Numbered from the stretch's first letter, positions 11,936 through 24,892 are shown. The stretch: DNA of 64,000 nucleotides from Perca fluviatilis (GCF_010015445.1 NC_053116.1:11088085-11152084); one strand, 5' to 3'. The notes: generated by a model not told the origin, from the sequence alone. Numbers and translations are program-made.

Positions 11936-14111
11936 TATTTTTTGGACCAACAACCGACTATTTGCAATATCAGCAACATTGTAACACACAATGAAAAGTT
12001 GTCTGTCTCTGACAGTTTGTTGACGCAGGAAGAAAGACGGTCTGACATGATGACAAACTGTCAAACCGCTTCAGCGTGTTACATCACATAAGAATATAAA
12101 GCCAAAAAACTCAAAATATCATGGTCATTGTCAGTAGATTCCCATTCTTACAATCATCTGACAATCTCTTTGGCAGACATGGAAGGCAAAAAAAAAAAAA
12201 AAGGAAGAGCCTCGAGTCAAGAGAGACAGAAAAGCACTCGCATTCTAGCACACACGCAAGCTGTGATCATGGCTCGGACAAAAGCCAGTTTTTCGCAAAA
12301 CCTTCCATTCATAATGCATAGACAGGCGCACAAAAACACTGCCTTGGCACAGTCCGCCAGGCTGCTTCTGAGCGCTTGTTGAACAAACTGGTCCCACTGG
12401 CTGTCACTGTGTCTGGTGGTGGGTCCCTGTGCTGAAATGCTGCTAATTTCCCCTGCCACTGGGCAATACACAGTGGCCACGGCAACCATGGTCAAAGGGA
12501 GCTGCATTGTGTCTGATTATCTCATGAAAAGATGCTAAGAAGCAGCAGGAAGAAAAAAGGCAAAGCCAGAAATGAGAAATGTGAAATTATAAGCTATGCC
12601 AACCATCACTGAAGGTTGTGGACACGACAGCCTGAGGGCAGTGCTGCAGCGAGCAAACTGAATCCCAAACAGAACAGGCTTCAGGGAAGCTGGCCTCTGG
12701 AGCGGGAGCAGCTCTAAACCTCTGTCACCCTGGAATAGGCAGCAGGTCTTTCTGCGTTTGTGCCTTTTGATTTGTTGTTTTTGTCCCCGTATCCTAAGCT
12801 TCTTAACAATGCAGCCAAATTTGCTTGATCTGCTAAATTCATATTTACAGCAATTGTATTGCAAGAGATAAAGAACATAAACCAAAATCCGTTTACGGTG
12901 CTAAATCCATTGTTGTCGGATAGGAAACTGAAATGGGAGATTGTAATTTCATGCCGGGGATTAATGTGTTATTCCCTGAATCATTAATGTAAAGCGTGAA
13001 ATCCTAATGCTCAAGTAAAAGTGATACACTACAAATTAAAGAGACAGCTTGGAACAAAAATCAACAAACCAGCTAGTCAGGAAAAGTAAAAAGGTTTAGA
13101 ATATTTTGCTCATTGTTTGGTAAGCTTTTCAGTCGATGTGGCCAACAGTAAAAATAGAGTTTAATCTTCCCTAAAGGGAGATCTTCTTCTATACGAGCCT
13201 ATAAAAAAGTGATTAGCAGCAGAGGTTAGTCCATTAGTCTTCTCTCTTTGCAGCTATCAAGAGCAGAGATAATGAGGACTTGCTGGCATTTTGAGTTGTT
13301 GAGCTGGAGTTATATTCATACGTTCTTTTGTCTCAATAGGAAATGGATTTCTCTGCTCCAGTGCCAGCTCTATCTGTCAGCTTCCAAGAAAACTCAACAC
13401 ATCTATTCTGCATGCATCCATCTGTCCATCCATCCATCCAGCCACAAGGAAAAGCAACAGTAGCAAAGTAGGGGGATAACACCCCCCAGAAACCACAAGC
13501 CCTCCAGTAAAGGCTATCATTTCACTCTGTCTGGTTTCCTGTGCTATGGTGTTGGAGACAGTTCATTATGCCTAATATTTCCTTTTAGTGACAGAATTCC
13601 ATCACATTAATGGAGGAAACAGTCACAGAGGCTTGCTCATAAAATCAGAGCAGCGCAATCACTACTGTTGCATTAAAACCATCGGTTTTTTTTCTAAAGT
13701 GGCCTTTTTATGAACTGTTTTGTTTATCTTTGGACATGATGGGCGCTAGGCTCTGAGCTATTGCTAAAAGAGCTGTAATTCAGTGGTGCGTAGTAAATGA
13801 ATGCGCACTTGTCCACAATTACGCATGTGCTCTAAAGGCACTCTAACAGAACACTTTGCATCCAGTGTTTAATAGCGCTATCTCTGTTAGTGACCCATAT
13901 CAGTTGACTTGCTTATGAGTTTAAAGGCCAGCAGCGAGGCCTTTAGTTGTCTTTCACTGAATTGTGCCCACTGAAAGCAGTCACAGTACTTCATTCCAGC
14001 CTCTCAAGAGTTATTACTCCAATGAATGCATTTAAATGATTATTTAAACACACCCTCCACACACATTCTGAAATGTTTCACAATAAAAAAAAATAAATAA
14101 TTAAAAAGCCT
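11936..14111. other. Intron 1 DNA, mostly unique
   Basis: Holds a poly-A run (12189-12203) and a short ATCC repeat (13425-13440). No gene or transposon is supported. AT-rich, apparently non-repetitive tracts around 12540-14050 could hide conserved non-coding elements, but nothing in the sequence alone proves it. Confidence 0.5.
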
Positions 14112-14119
14112 GTCATCAT

Positions 14120-14465
14120 TAGGCATGGGCCGGTTACCGTTTTCAAGGTATACCGCGGTTTGAAAAAGTCACGGTTTCAAAGCCACCAACGTTTCCTGTC
14201 ACACCGTCCCTAAGGTATGAGCTGTTTTTTATGAGTGGACATAAGGACAGGAAGTGCAGTTTAGAAATCCCTCTCCCTGCCAGTGTGCAGTGTGTTTCAA
14301 AATAAAATACACTGGTAATACAATGGAAAAAAAAGTTGTTGTTTTTTATCCAGATATTTCAAAAAAATAATACATTTATAGCTGTGATTGCAATACCGTA
14401 ATACTGTGAAATTTTTTTTGCTGAAGGTTATCATACTATCAGAACCTCATACCGGCCCATGCCTA
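14120..14465. mobile_element. hAT-like MITE (TAGGCATGGGCCGGT ends)
   Basis: Left terminus TAGGCATGGGCCGGTTACCG; right terminus ACCGGCCCATGCCTA after a short mismatch. Flanking octamers GTCATCAT (14112-14119) and ATCATCAT (14466-14473) match at 7 of 8. Subterminal TACCGCGGTTT and ATACCGTAATAC motifs are typical of this fish MITE type. 346 bp, no coding capacity. Confidence 0.85.
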
Positions 14466-14473
14466 ATCATCAT

Positions 14474-16117
14474 GTTCACAAGAATAATTGAGTCTCATGG
14501 GTGCTTATCGCCTGAATGCAAACACTGGCACGTGTTATCTAATCTTTCCCTTTAACCCCATCTCTGCTGAGCCCCTCCCCCCTGCTTCACACACTTCAAA
14601 TTCGGTTTGAGCAAACACACGCTGGTATTACGCCCAAAACCTATGACATCCACTGAGAGAGATTACAAAGTCATTGTCATTCTAATGATTTTTGTTTCCC
14701 CTCCCACAGCCGCTGACTCCCCCAAACACGCGCACACGTTCACGTGTTCTCCTGCTCTTGTACAAGCTCAGACATGTGCACAAAAAACACACCCACAATC
14801 AAAAGGCGCGTACCCATATAGACAGGGGCCACACAGACACACATCCAGCACAGACGTACATAAATCATCCCACTTCTCAATCCCTGTTTCCGTTGACACA
14901 ACTAACAGCCCGCGTGTCCTTCTCTTAATAAACTGGAGGTTGAATCCTGACTCTGAGGCGTGCTTTCTCTGGGAGTCCCACTACCAGTAGCTATGTGGCG
15001 CAAGCCTCATCATCGCTGTCTGTCATCCTGGAAAAGCAGCTTTCTATTAGGAGGTATTTCCATAAATCTAAATTGTAAAAAGGGCCTCAGCGAGAAGAGA
15101 GTGAATCCTCGGCGGGCAAAGAAAACAAACAGAGCGGGAAGTCAGTGGAGGCCACAGGATCAAATAGCTCACCTCAGCTCACTTACAGATTGGAACCGAA
15201 TCAGGCTCTTTGATTGACACCATACACATTTTATTAAATCGGAGAGCCGTAACTGTCCCTGAAGCATGTTGCCGGTGCTGTCACTTTGAGAGTCAATATA
15301 GTAGTATATGGAAAGCTGGATGTGGAAGGATGCAATCGTACAACATGAAAGGTATAGTAGCATGGTGTTTTACAGTGGTCGGTGAATTTGAAAATGAATC
15401 ATGTCTGTATGAATTATTAAAACACAAGAGATATACAGACACATCATCCTTCAACACCTGTGAAACCTGAATCCCCTGCAATCCAAAAGGAATTTAAAAT
15501 GTGACATCATTGTTGAGATTTATCAGTTTGCACTACACTGTAAGCAGTACATAATATTGTGTCCCCTCATATAGGACAATGTAACAATGCCTATTGTACC
15601 TGACAAAATACCGATAAAATAAAATAGATAAAATACAGAGTGGTGACGTCAAAGGAATGAAATGCGAGGAAGAAAATTAATTCACCTGATGATCTCTTAA
15701 ATTATCCAGGCAGTTTAGTAAAGCCACTCATTCCAATAGCGAACTAAGCTTCAAATTTGCACTTGCACGATACATTACATTTCTCGTAGATTAGACCGCT
15801 TTTCTCTGGCCAAGTCTTATGGCACATTTAAGAGTTGTTGAAGCAGACAAATGGACTTGGCAAACTAAAGAACTTGGCTGGTGAACCAGGTAGCAGGTGC
15901 AAAGGACAGCCAGAGGGGCATCGGTCTGTATGAGCAGGCAATTGTGCAGCCCTGTGTGGAGTAGACTGGAATGAAATGAATGTGTCCCCCAGTTCGTCTG
16001 GCCTTGCTGCAATCTGATTACATAAACTCTCGGTCATTACTGTGCGACAGAGTTGAACATAAAGAGAGAGGAACAGCTATGATAGAGGGCAGCCAAGCCA
16101 AGAAGATACAAACGACA
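14474..16117. other. Intron 1 DNA, no gene seen
   Basis: Unique-looking sequence. Open frames up to ~127 residues (e.g. 14607-14990) have no domain and a CA/ACAC-biased composition. Confidence 0.5.
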
Positions 16118-16637
16118 TTAAAGGTCCCATATCATCCTCATTTTCAGGTTCATACTGGTATTTTGCCTTTCTACCAGAACATGTTTACATGCTCTAATGT
16201 TCAAATAACACATTATTTTTATCATACTCTCTGTCTAAATATACTTCTATATATTCACCCTCTGTCGAAACGCTCCCTTTTAGCACCTGTCTCTTTAAGA
16301 CCCCATCCCGAAAAAAGCTCCGATTGGTGAGCATTTTTTTGGGCCTTTCGCATCTATGCTCTCGGCGTCTCTGCACCGTCTCTGCACCGCAGCTGGGGAA
16401 TGATTGTAACAGCAATGTAGCTGCACTTTCTACCTACGTATAGTATAGTTGTGACATCACAACCGTACGGAAGTCCTGACGGCTCATTTAAAAGGCACAG
16501 TTCCTGAACAGGGGCTGTGTTTGTTTCTCTGTGGATTGAGCGTTTTGATACTTGTTAAGTAATTATATAGCGCCTCGGCCTACTTTGTAATCAAAAAAGA
16601 CGTGGAAATCTCACTTTGTAGAATATGGGACCTTTAA
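16118..16637. mobile_element. piggyBac-like MITE (TTAAAGGTCCCATAT ends)
   Basis: Starts TTAAAGGTCCCATATCA; the inverted right end reads TTAAAGGTCCCATATTC. TTAA is the duplicated target (16118-16121 and 16634-16637). The 520-bp interior lacks a transposase. I recognise this terminal motif as a frequent MITE of percomorph fish genomes, from general knowledge. Confidence 0.85.
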
Positions 16638-18374
16638 CCCAAACAAGGGCAGGCCACAGCACGACCTCTGTGTGCATGTGTTTGTGCACGCAAGCACCAG
16701 CACAGTGTGTGTCTATGTGCACTGGTGTGTATTTGCTTTCTTTATCAACAGACTCCCCCTGCAGAGGTGTTATCTGCCTGCAGCTGCACTCTGCTAAACA
16801 AAGTGTGGACCTTTGGTGTGCAGTTGCCCAATCAGAATGACGCACCAATGGACCGAACCTTCTGTCAAACGATCATGCCAAATCCGCAGTTAAGCACCAA
16901 CAAACCGCTCTGCGAGTAGGCTGAAAAGTGTGAGATTAAGCAATTGGTCCATGGTGTGTGTTTGAAACGTTGCCGGTTGAGGCAGACTAATGAAGATCGC
17001 ATTAAAAAAAAAAAAAGGCTTCGATTTCAGTAGCCACATATATCCCCCACTCATTCCCCCAGCCCCTGCTTCATCATTTGTCTCATCGGGATCAGAGTCA
17101 GGCTGGAGCATGGCTCAGTGGCCACGGCGACTACTGCTGGAGGGATTGAGAGAAGGGAGAAGAATAGGGAGGGAAGAGGAAAAGGGGAAGGCGAGCAATA
17201 AAATACAGCGAGAGAGGAAATGAGATAAGGGGACAGAAACAGTGAATGATGGCCTGTGAAAGTGAGCGGGGAAAGGACAAAACAGTACCCCCAGTGTGAG
17301 TGTGTGAGACAGAGATAGAAAGAGGAAAGAAAGACAGGGAGAGCAGGGCAGACAAGAGGAAAATAGGAAGGAAGGAAGGAAGGAGAGGCAGCCATGCAGC
17401 CATTACTCCAGCTGGGTAACAAGCCGTTACAGCCACAGCGGCAGCCACAACTCCAAAAGCTGGCACGGTACGTCCACTATTATCTGGAGCAAATTTACAC
17501 AGCCTGGCTGGCACACTCGGGAGGGATGGGGGTTTACTGGTCAAAGAGCGAGAGGAATGAAAAGAAGCAGAGATGTTGAGAAAAGGAGGTGAACAAACCT
17601 CTAGATAACACTATTATTTTGTTTTAAGTGTATACTATATCTACTCATTAGACAATGCAACCTGTTATTTCACTCAGCACACCAGCCACAATCCGGAACG
17701 GTTATGTAAGAGTTTTGGTGGGGAGGGGGAGGGGAGGAACAAAATGATGGGAAACCTGTCAGTCAAAGTAATCCCTTCATTTTCTCCCGCTACTGTTTCA
17801 TCTCAGGACTGTATGATATATCCCGGTATAGCTCTGTAATCACACGCTGGCTGAGAGGATGAGGCTACTCTGGGTTGGCTAACACCCAGGTACTGGAAAC
17901 GCAGCAGGAAACACACTCCTCTACTGAGCTCCTCCATCAAAACACATTGGAGAAGATCACTGGGCCTTGCTACATGGCTTAAAGGGGGTAGACGGAGTGA
18001 GATGGTACACGGCGTGTTGTTTTCCAGTATGATGACATACGATAGCCCCGGCCCAGCGTTGTGATCCATCTCTGAGCGGTGGACAATGGGAATGATGATG
18101 TAATACAGCCGTGTGACCACGAACGCTTTGCCGGGGCAGCCGTATCCATACTCAAATCAATTATCTGCCAGTGCAATTAGCTTGACAGTAGAGTATGTGT
18201 GATCTCTAATCCCTCCACTGCTCCGAATCTTGTGACAGTGAGCCGGCAACGTGGCATGGAAAGAAAAAGATACACACTAGGCAAAGACACAGAAAACACC
18301 CTTTGCTCCTTCTTGTGAAATTTATGAGCGTAAAAGCCTTTGTTTTCAAACAGGACATTTTTTTGTTCATCTCA
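16638..18374. other. Intron 1 DNA, no gene seen
   Basis: Contains a purine-rich tract (17130-17400) with a short AAGG repeat, which produces several artefactual minus-strand open frames. No gene or mobile element supported. Confidence 0.5.
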
Positions 18375-18382
18375 GCTGTCAT

Positions 18383-19000
18383 TAGGGTTGGGCATCGTTT
18401 TGGATTTTAACAATTCTGATTCCAATTCCGATTCTTCCTTTCGATTCTGGTTCTCATCGATTCCCGATTCAGATTCTTTGAGGGGGTGGAGTTGAAACAG
18501 ATCACATGCCTATTTCACAGAGGAACATTTTATTTTGATTCAACAGTGATTTAGAGTTTCACCGGGCTTTTTCAATGTAAAATAAAACTAATAAAACACA
18601 CTTTAGAGCGCCGCTTACTGTGCTCCGAGGCTGCAACACAACAAGCGCCTGGAAGTACGGTGGCTGCTACGGAAACCAAAACTTACGCGTTATATTTGGA
18701 ACTGATGATCAAAATTGAAACCAAATTTTCCAATACATTACGTGTCATTTAGCTGACGCTTTTATCAAATTTTTTTTTTTTTTAATTGCTATTTATGTCA
18801 GAGGTTGCACACCTCAGGAGCAACTAGGGCTTAAACGTCTTGCTCAGGGACACATTGGTTGATGTATCGCAGTGGGAATCGAACCCTGGTCTCCCACACC
18901 AAAGGCATGTGTCATATCATCGCCATCACCACAATAATAGCAATAGTAATTTTTGATAAATTTTTGGCAATTTGAAACCGGTTCTCAATGCCCAATCCTA
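18383..19000. mobile_element. hAT-like MITE (TAGGGTTGGGCATCG ends)
   Basis: Perfect 8-bp duplication GCTGTCAT at 18375-18382 and 19001-19008. Left end TAGGGTTGGGCATCGTTTTG; the inverted right end starts TAGGATTGGGCATTGAGAAC. Subterminal GATTCCGATTC reiterations follow. It is interrupted by a SINE-like insert at about 18741-18920. Confidence 0.9.
18741..18920 (-). mobile_element. tRNA-derived SINE-like fragment nested in hAT MITE
   Basis: Begins near TCATTTAGCTGACGCTTTTA, continues through CTTGCTCAGGGACACATTGG, and contains GGGAATCGAACCC, the inverse of a Pol III B box. These are hallmarks of a common fish repeat. The orientation given is that of the B box. Exact ends are uncertain because a poly-T tract interrupts it. 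Confidence 0.6.
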
Positions 19001-19008
19001 GCTGTCAT

Positions 19009-19046
19009 GTGATAGTTTGAAGATGTCTACAGCTGCAGTTAGCGTA

Positions 19047-19091
<45 letters not shown>

Positions 19092-19449
19092 ATGCGCGCG
19101 CACACAAGTCGCTGTCTGTCTGTGTCAGCGTGCATGTGGCACATTCACTTCTTCGCGCTCATGCAGGACAGCAGTCAGTTTCCTCTAAGACTCTCTCTGC
19201 GCTGGGTTAGTGAGGTTTACAGCTAGCCACGCTCCTTCACGGAGATTTCGACAAACACAGCAAGACTTTATAAATAAACGCGCATTTCCCGCTGTCACAT
19301 ACAAAAGGGGGCTAGGAAATATGGCTGTCACCAGGTCTATGACTTGCTCTTCCAGTCTGAGCTCCAACGCAGGTCGTAGTCCACTCACAATCACAGTCCA
19401 CTCAGGGTCAAACAGTAGCTCCAGACCCACCCACCCACACCCACACCCA

Positions 19450-19498
<49 letters not shown>

Positions 19499-19894
19499 GT
19501 AGCTTATCTCACACTCATGACTGTGACTTATTGCAGTGGAAGTACTTGTGAGGAGTTAAACCGCCTAACCCCAATGACCCGCTCTTCTTCCCTTCCAGAC
19601 TGAGTGCGATACTATAAACATCATGCCTTGTCCTCATATTGTCTGTTGACTCACTGTTCTCACTAAACTCGATTAAGGGTCAAAGAAGGCCAACCACGAG
19701 AGTTTGACCAGAGCCAGACGGCCTGTGTGAAATAATAACACAGATAAGGCTTCCATGTGGAAAAGTGAAGAAAGAACTGTTTATGATGCCTGCCTCTGTT
19801 CACTGTAGGTGAACAAGACTTGAAAACGTGAGGGCTGAACAAAACATTTCACTCATATCATCTGGTAACATTTCTAGACAGTAAATGAACCCAG
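19009..19894. repeat. Intron 1 DNA with two microsatellites
   Basis: A TG repeat at 19050-19089 and an AC repeat at 19455-19496 preceded by CCCACACCCACACC. The sequence between and after them has no supported gene. Confidence 0.8.
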
Positions 19895-20020
19895 TGGGTG
19901 GCAGTAGCTCAGTCCGTAGGAACCGGAGGGTGTGTGTTTCAGGCCTGTGTGTAGTGTGTTCTAACAGAGTGAAAACAATTGTAATTTCCCCACTGGGGGA
20001 TCAATAAAAAAAGTATACAA
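19895..20020 (+). mobile_element. tRNA-derived SINE, internally shortened
   Basis: Has an A-box-like TAGCTCAGTCCGTAGG near its start, then GGAACCGGAGGGTG and a degenerate B box. The tail is TAATTTCCCCACTGGGGGAT followed by CAATAAA. This layout fits a widespread fish SINE. It is too degenerate to be a functional tRNA gene. Confidence 0.75.
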
Positions 20021-20133
20021 TTAAATAAATTTTAGTGAATATATTGGTTGTATTAAGTTATGTAAACTTTTACAGGAGCAAAGAAACCTTCTCTCATTGT
20101 GTTGTGACCCTGAGCACCACTATCTGAGGGCCA

Positions 20134-20462
20134 TTAAAGATGCAGTAGGTAAGATTTATAAAACTAACTTTCTGTCATATTTGTCTGAAAGTGACCCTAT
20201 GTTCCAGTAGAACTACATGACTCAGGTAATTAAAAAATTAAAAAAAGAATAAAATCCAGCTCCTCCGGCACCACCTACAGTGTGGTCTAACTGCGTGTCA
20301 ATCACCGCTCATGCACACGCATTCATTCTCCCTTGTGGGGGGAGGGGCTTAGGAGACCGTTTAGACTTTAGCAGAAAGGGGGGGGGGACTGAGAAGTTGT
20401 CGATGTTCAAATTCTTTGGCTAAGTCCTGGATCTTCGCAATCCTACCTACAGCACCTTTTAA
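20134..20462. mobile_element. piggyBac-like MITE (TTAAAGATGCAGTAGGTA ends)
   Basis: Left terminus TTAAAGATGCAGTAGGTAAG; right terminus CCTACCTACAGCACCTTTTAA within 20442-20462 is its imperfect inverse. TTAA lies at both ends. 329 bp, no coding capacity. A further hAT-like MITE begins one base after its end. Confidence 0.85.
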
Positions 20463-20463
20463 G

Positions 20464-20707
20464 TAGGGCTGCACGATATGAGGAAAATATGCAACCATTT
20501 GCTTTTCTAATAATAATTCTGTAATAATAATCTAATAATTCTAAAAATAATGAAAGGAAATAATTTCCAACATTGTTTTATTTAACAAATTGAACATATT
20601 TAAGCCACTAAAAAAAAGGATATGTCGCAGCCTTTCGCGATGTGTGTATTGCAGCTGTTGATATTGCGATGACGATTAAAAAAAAAATTATATATTGAGC
20701 AGCCCGA
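20464..20707. mobile_element. hAT-like MITE (TAGGGCTGCACGATAT ends)
   Basis: Left terminus TAGGGCTGCACGATATG; the right end carries GCAGCCCGA, one substitution from the expected inverse. Interior CGATATTGC-like motifs fit a common fish MITE type. Flanking octamers CTTTTAAG and CTATTAGG match at 6 of 8. It appears to have landed at the edge of the preceding TTAA MITE. Confidence 0.7.
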
Positions 20708-21911
20708 CTATTAGGGCCTATGTCAGGCCCTTTCTGCTCTGGCACACATAACAGCTGCATTATCAGGCAGTGGCAAAAGGGTTCAGCTTCTCTCCTGCTT
20801 TGCTCAGTCGGTTTTTCTCTCTACCTCAGCCTGGTAGAGGACCCTCTAATTTCATCAGAGGTGATAAAACACCACAAAATCAAGTCTGCGGCTAGTTACT
20901 TAGCCCAATCTCCGTTTGGATGAGAGGCAATAACAGCATGTGGTGAGGAAATTGGGTGCTTACTCACACAGACGGATACATGCCTAGCAAGCAGAATGCA
21001 CTATTTTCTGTGAAGACACGCTGCACAACGCAACACAGAACTGAACAATGGTACCCAAACTGTGTACAGCCGACTTTATAGTTGTTTTAACAGGCGGCAA
21101 GGGCTTGAATAGAGCCCATATGTGCCACACAATTCTAGTACCATTTTAAGCAGCCTACGACCTAATGATTAACCCTTTCAACTCTGCAATAAAAATGGTC
21201 CGCCAGTGCCTGCATTGGTATTTTTGCTTATTGTGATGTCATTTCTTGGAGTATCTTGAAATGCTTTACATCCCTAAAATCATAATAATTAATAAAAGTA
21301 TTGAGAATGTGTCATAAATAAATAAAAAATAAAAAAAGTGTTTATTACATTTTACTACATAAACACACAAAACACATTGATCCGAAGTTTGTCTAAATAC
21401 GTTTTTAGACCATACGTTAATTGAACTGTGTACATTTTTTTTGTTTTTGAGATATGCTCATCTTCACGAGCAGAGCGTAAAGGTGTTTTGATAGTTTCAT
21501 CTGCAACAGAACGGTGTCCCATGGGTTTGCACCGGACGTCACGTAACATACAACGCAATGACACAAAGGACAGAAAGAAGCCCTCGCTTCCTGCTACAAA
21601 AAGAATGAATGCTCTAGTTGTTCTTTTATTTATTTTTTTTAACGTTAGACTGATTTAAACAGGATCATCATCAAACAACGACCAGTTCTCTTAGGGTTAG
21701 TTAGCTGATCTTGCCTTGAAGGGAAATTACACCCATTTTCAAAATGAATAAATACTTACAAACGTTATACGGTCAAAACAATCTAAAATATGGTCAAGGC
21801 AAGTGTAAAATGTTAGTAAACATAAACAACTCTCTCCAAAAAAACTAGAGTGCTAAAACTCAAATTTGTGATGTCATCTAGTATAAAGTCAAGAACTGCT
21901 CCACAGACATA
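20708..21911. other. Intron 1 DNA, no gene seen
   Basis: AT-rich, unique-looking sequence. Small open frames around 21355-21658 lack domains. No transposon ends recognised. Confidence 0.5.
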
Positions 21912-21913
21912 TA

Positions 21914-23543
21914 CAGTGCCTTGCGAAAGTATTCGGCCCCCTTGAACGTTTCGACCTTTTGCCATATTTCAGGCCTCAAACATAAAGATATAAAACTGTA
22001 ATTTTTTGTGAAGAATCAACAACAAGTGGGTCCCAATTATGAAGTGGAACGAAATTCATTGGCTATTTCAAACTTTTTTAACAAATAAAAAACTGAAAAA
22101 GTGGGCGTGCAAAATTATTCCAGCCCTTTACTTTCAGTGCATCAAAAACTCTCCAGAAGTTCAGTGAGGATCTCTGAATGATCCAATGTTGACCTAAATG
22201 ACTAATGATGATAAATAGAATCCAGCTGTGTGTAATCAAGTCTCCGTATAAATGCACCTGCTCTGTGATAGTCTTAGAGGTCCGTGTAAAGCGCAGAGAG
22301 CATCATGAAGAACAAGGAACACACCAGGCAGGTCCGAGATACTGTTGTGGAGAAGTTTAAAGCCGGATTTGGATACAAAAAGATTTCCCAAGCTTTAAAC
22401 ATCCCAAGGAGCACTGTGCAAGCGATAATATTGAAATGGAAGGAGTATCAGACCACTACAAATCTACGAAGACCCGGCCGTCCCTCTAAACTTTCAGCTC
22501 ATACAATGAGAAGACTGATCAGAGATGCAGCCAAGAGGCCCATGATCACTCTGGATGAACTGCAGAGATCTACAGCTGAGCTGGGAGACTCTGTCCATAG
22601 GACAACAATCAGTCGTATACTGCACAAATCTGGCCTTTATGGAAGAGTGGCAAGAAGAAAGCCATTTCTTAAAGATATCCATAAAAAGTGTCGTTTAAAG
22701 TTTGCCAAAAGCCACCTGGGAGACACACCAAACATGTGGAAGAAGGTGCTGTGGTCAGATGAAACCAAAATCGAACTTTTTGGCAACAATGCAAAACGTT
22801 ATGTTTGGCGTAAAAGCAACACAGCTCATCACCCTGAACACACCATCCCCACTGTCAAACATGGTGGTGGCAGCATCATGGTTTGGGCCTGCTTTTCTTC
22901 AGCAGGGACAGGGAAGATGGTTAAAATTGATGGTAAGATGGATGGAGCCAAATACAGGACCATTCTGGAAGAAAACCGATGGAGTCTGCAAAAGACCTGA
23001 AACTGGGACGCAGATTTGTCTTCCAACAAGACAATGATCCAAAACATAAAGTAAAATCTACAATGGAATGGTTCACAAATAAACATATCCAGGTGTTAGA
23101 ATGGCCAAGTCAAAGTCCAGACCTGAATCCAATGGAGAATCTGTGGAAAGAACGTAAAACTGCTGTTCACAACGCTCTCCATCCAACCTCACTGAGCTCG
23201 AGCTGTTTTGGCAAGGAGGAATGGGCAAAAATGTCAGTCTCTCGATGTGCAAAACTGATAGAGACATACCCCACGCGACTTACAGCTGTAATCGCGGCGC
23301 AAAAGGGGCGCTACAAAGTATTAACTTAAGGGGGCTGAATAATTTTGCACGCCCAATATTTCAGTTTTTTATTTGTTTAAAAGGTTTGAAATATCCAATA
23401 AATTTCGTTCCACTTCATGATTGTGTCCCACTTGTTGTTGATTCTTCACAAAAAATTACAGTTTTATATCTTTATGTTTGAGGCCTGAAATGTGGCAAAA
23501 GGTCGAAAAGTTCAAGGGGGCCGAATACTTTCGCAAGGCACTG
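21914..23543 (+). mobile_element. Tc1/mariner (Tc1-like) transposon, full length
   Basis: Flanked by TA dinucleotides (21912-21913 and 23544-23545). The ~210-bp terminal inverted repeats begin CAGTGCCTTGCGAAAGTATT on both sides and are nearly identical. The 1,630-bp length fits a complete fish Tc1-like element. It encodes the broken transposase at 22305-23329. Terminal repeats diverge at only ~5% or so by eye, suggesting moderate age. Confidence 0.95.
22305..23329 (+). pseudogene. Tc1-like transposase, frameshifted
   Basis: DD34E transposase that would cut and paste its own element. The N-terminal paired-like helix-turn-helix DNA-binding region (residues ~1-110) includes GYKKISQALNIPRSTVQ and GRPSKLS. 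The catalytic domain shows the first Asp in LWSDETKIELFG, the second in FQQDNDPKH and the Glu in DLNPMENLW. A one-base deletion near 22978 shifts the frame after EENR, and translation stops at 22998-23000. The rest continues in another frame from 22979. A pair of compensating single-base indels scrambles the stretch around 23172-23215, and the C-terminus is altered by a further shift. The copy is therefore inactive. It lies in intron 1, antisense to plxna2. Confidence 0.93.
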
Positions 23544-23545
23544 TA

Positions 23546-23763
23546 GATAGATGACACAGAGAGCATCCAGGGGAATGTTCTGAGTCTACAGTTTCACAAC
23601 TGAGAACAACACAATAGACTAAAGCTCATTTGGGTATTAAAAATAATGATAACCAACATTCTGAGGGTCCACAAAATCTCCTATTCATTTTCTGTGGAGC
23701 AGCTCCAGACTTTGTAGTTGATGACACTGCAAGTTTGAGACTTACTTCTCTTGTTTCTGGCTT

Positions 23764-23794
<31 letters not shown>

Positions 23795-24692
23795 CTCATG
23801 CTCACAAACATTGATTGAACTTTCCTGGGCCATGGGGAAAAAAAAACATATTGGAATTCTTAATTTAGGTGGTGCTCCCCTTTAAATAAATATATGAATG
23901 AATGAATTCAGTGGGTTCACTGACCAGAAGATAATGTATTGGTTAGGAGTTATCTTAAAGACTCTTAAATGAATCACACCAATAGGGCAATATAGGGTGA
24001 ACACCAACAACTTGCACAGACTGGTTTGGAACGCTTTCTGAAAAATTCGAGAAGCGGTTCAAGTCTAGCACGCAGGGAAGCAAAGTTACAAAACTGCAGC
24101 CACATACCACAGCTCAGAGAAAAGCTTACACTACATTTGTACGCAAGTCCAACTAGGAGTTGCAATGAATATGAATAATAAAACAGTGGTGAGCACTGCA
24201 GTAAGCATTAGCTCAGCACTGTGCATTCTTGCTGTATAAAAATCCACATGATCGTCCTCTGGAGTGCAGCAGACGCTGCCAGGCCAGGCCAGGCCAGGCC
24301 AGGTCATGCCAGCACAGAATAGGATGGGACAGAGCGCAGAGAGCAAGCTGGCTGACTGACTGACTGAGTGAATTGCTGGATTAGTGCTGAAGCGCACATG
24401 CATGCCTTCCGGCCTGTTCCGTGTGAACCCGGCGCAGGATGCGGAGCTGGCTGGGATACGGTGGAAAATCAGCACTGTGCTGGTTTCCTGTGAGCCAGTG
24501 TCCTGAGAGTGGAGCGGGCATATCAACACCACAAGCACTTTTCTATCCACACACTAGTGTGAAGCTTTAAGATGACTTCGCCGAACAGATTAGATGTTTC
24601 TTTAGTTACACAAGTATACTGTGCTACTGAGTTACGATACTGCACAAGTACAAAATAAACTCACCAGGATGCGCTAACGTGGCTGCAGAAAA
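23546..24692. other. Intron 1 DNA with small repeats
   Basis: A GA repeat at 23765-23791 and a GGCCA pentamer repeat at about 24279-24303. A 139-residue minus-strand open frame (24131-24550) crosses the pentamer repeat and has no recognisable domain. Confidence 0.55.
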
Positions 24693-24892
24693 GGATTAGG
24701 GCCACATGTGAAAAGTGTATTTGAATTCTGAGTTTAAAGTCAGATTTCAGAGAATAATGCCAGAAGTCTGACTTTAATTCTGAGTTTAAAGTCAGGATTC
24801 CGACTTTATTCTCTGACTTTTTTTCTCAGAATTCTAAGCATAAAATCTGAATTCTGACTTCAAACATTTTTTTCCACATGTGGCCCTAATCC
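24693..24892. mobile_element. 200-bp palindromic-ended MITE
   Basis: Perfect 18-bp inverted ends GGATTAGGGCCACATGTG. The interior is made of short direct and inverted reiterations of TCTGACTTTAAACTCAGAAT-like sequence, giving strong folding potential. I recognise it as a common fish MITE type, but the superfamily is unclear. Confidence 0.8.
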
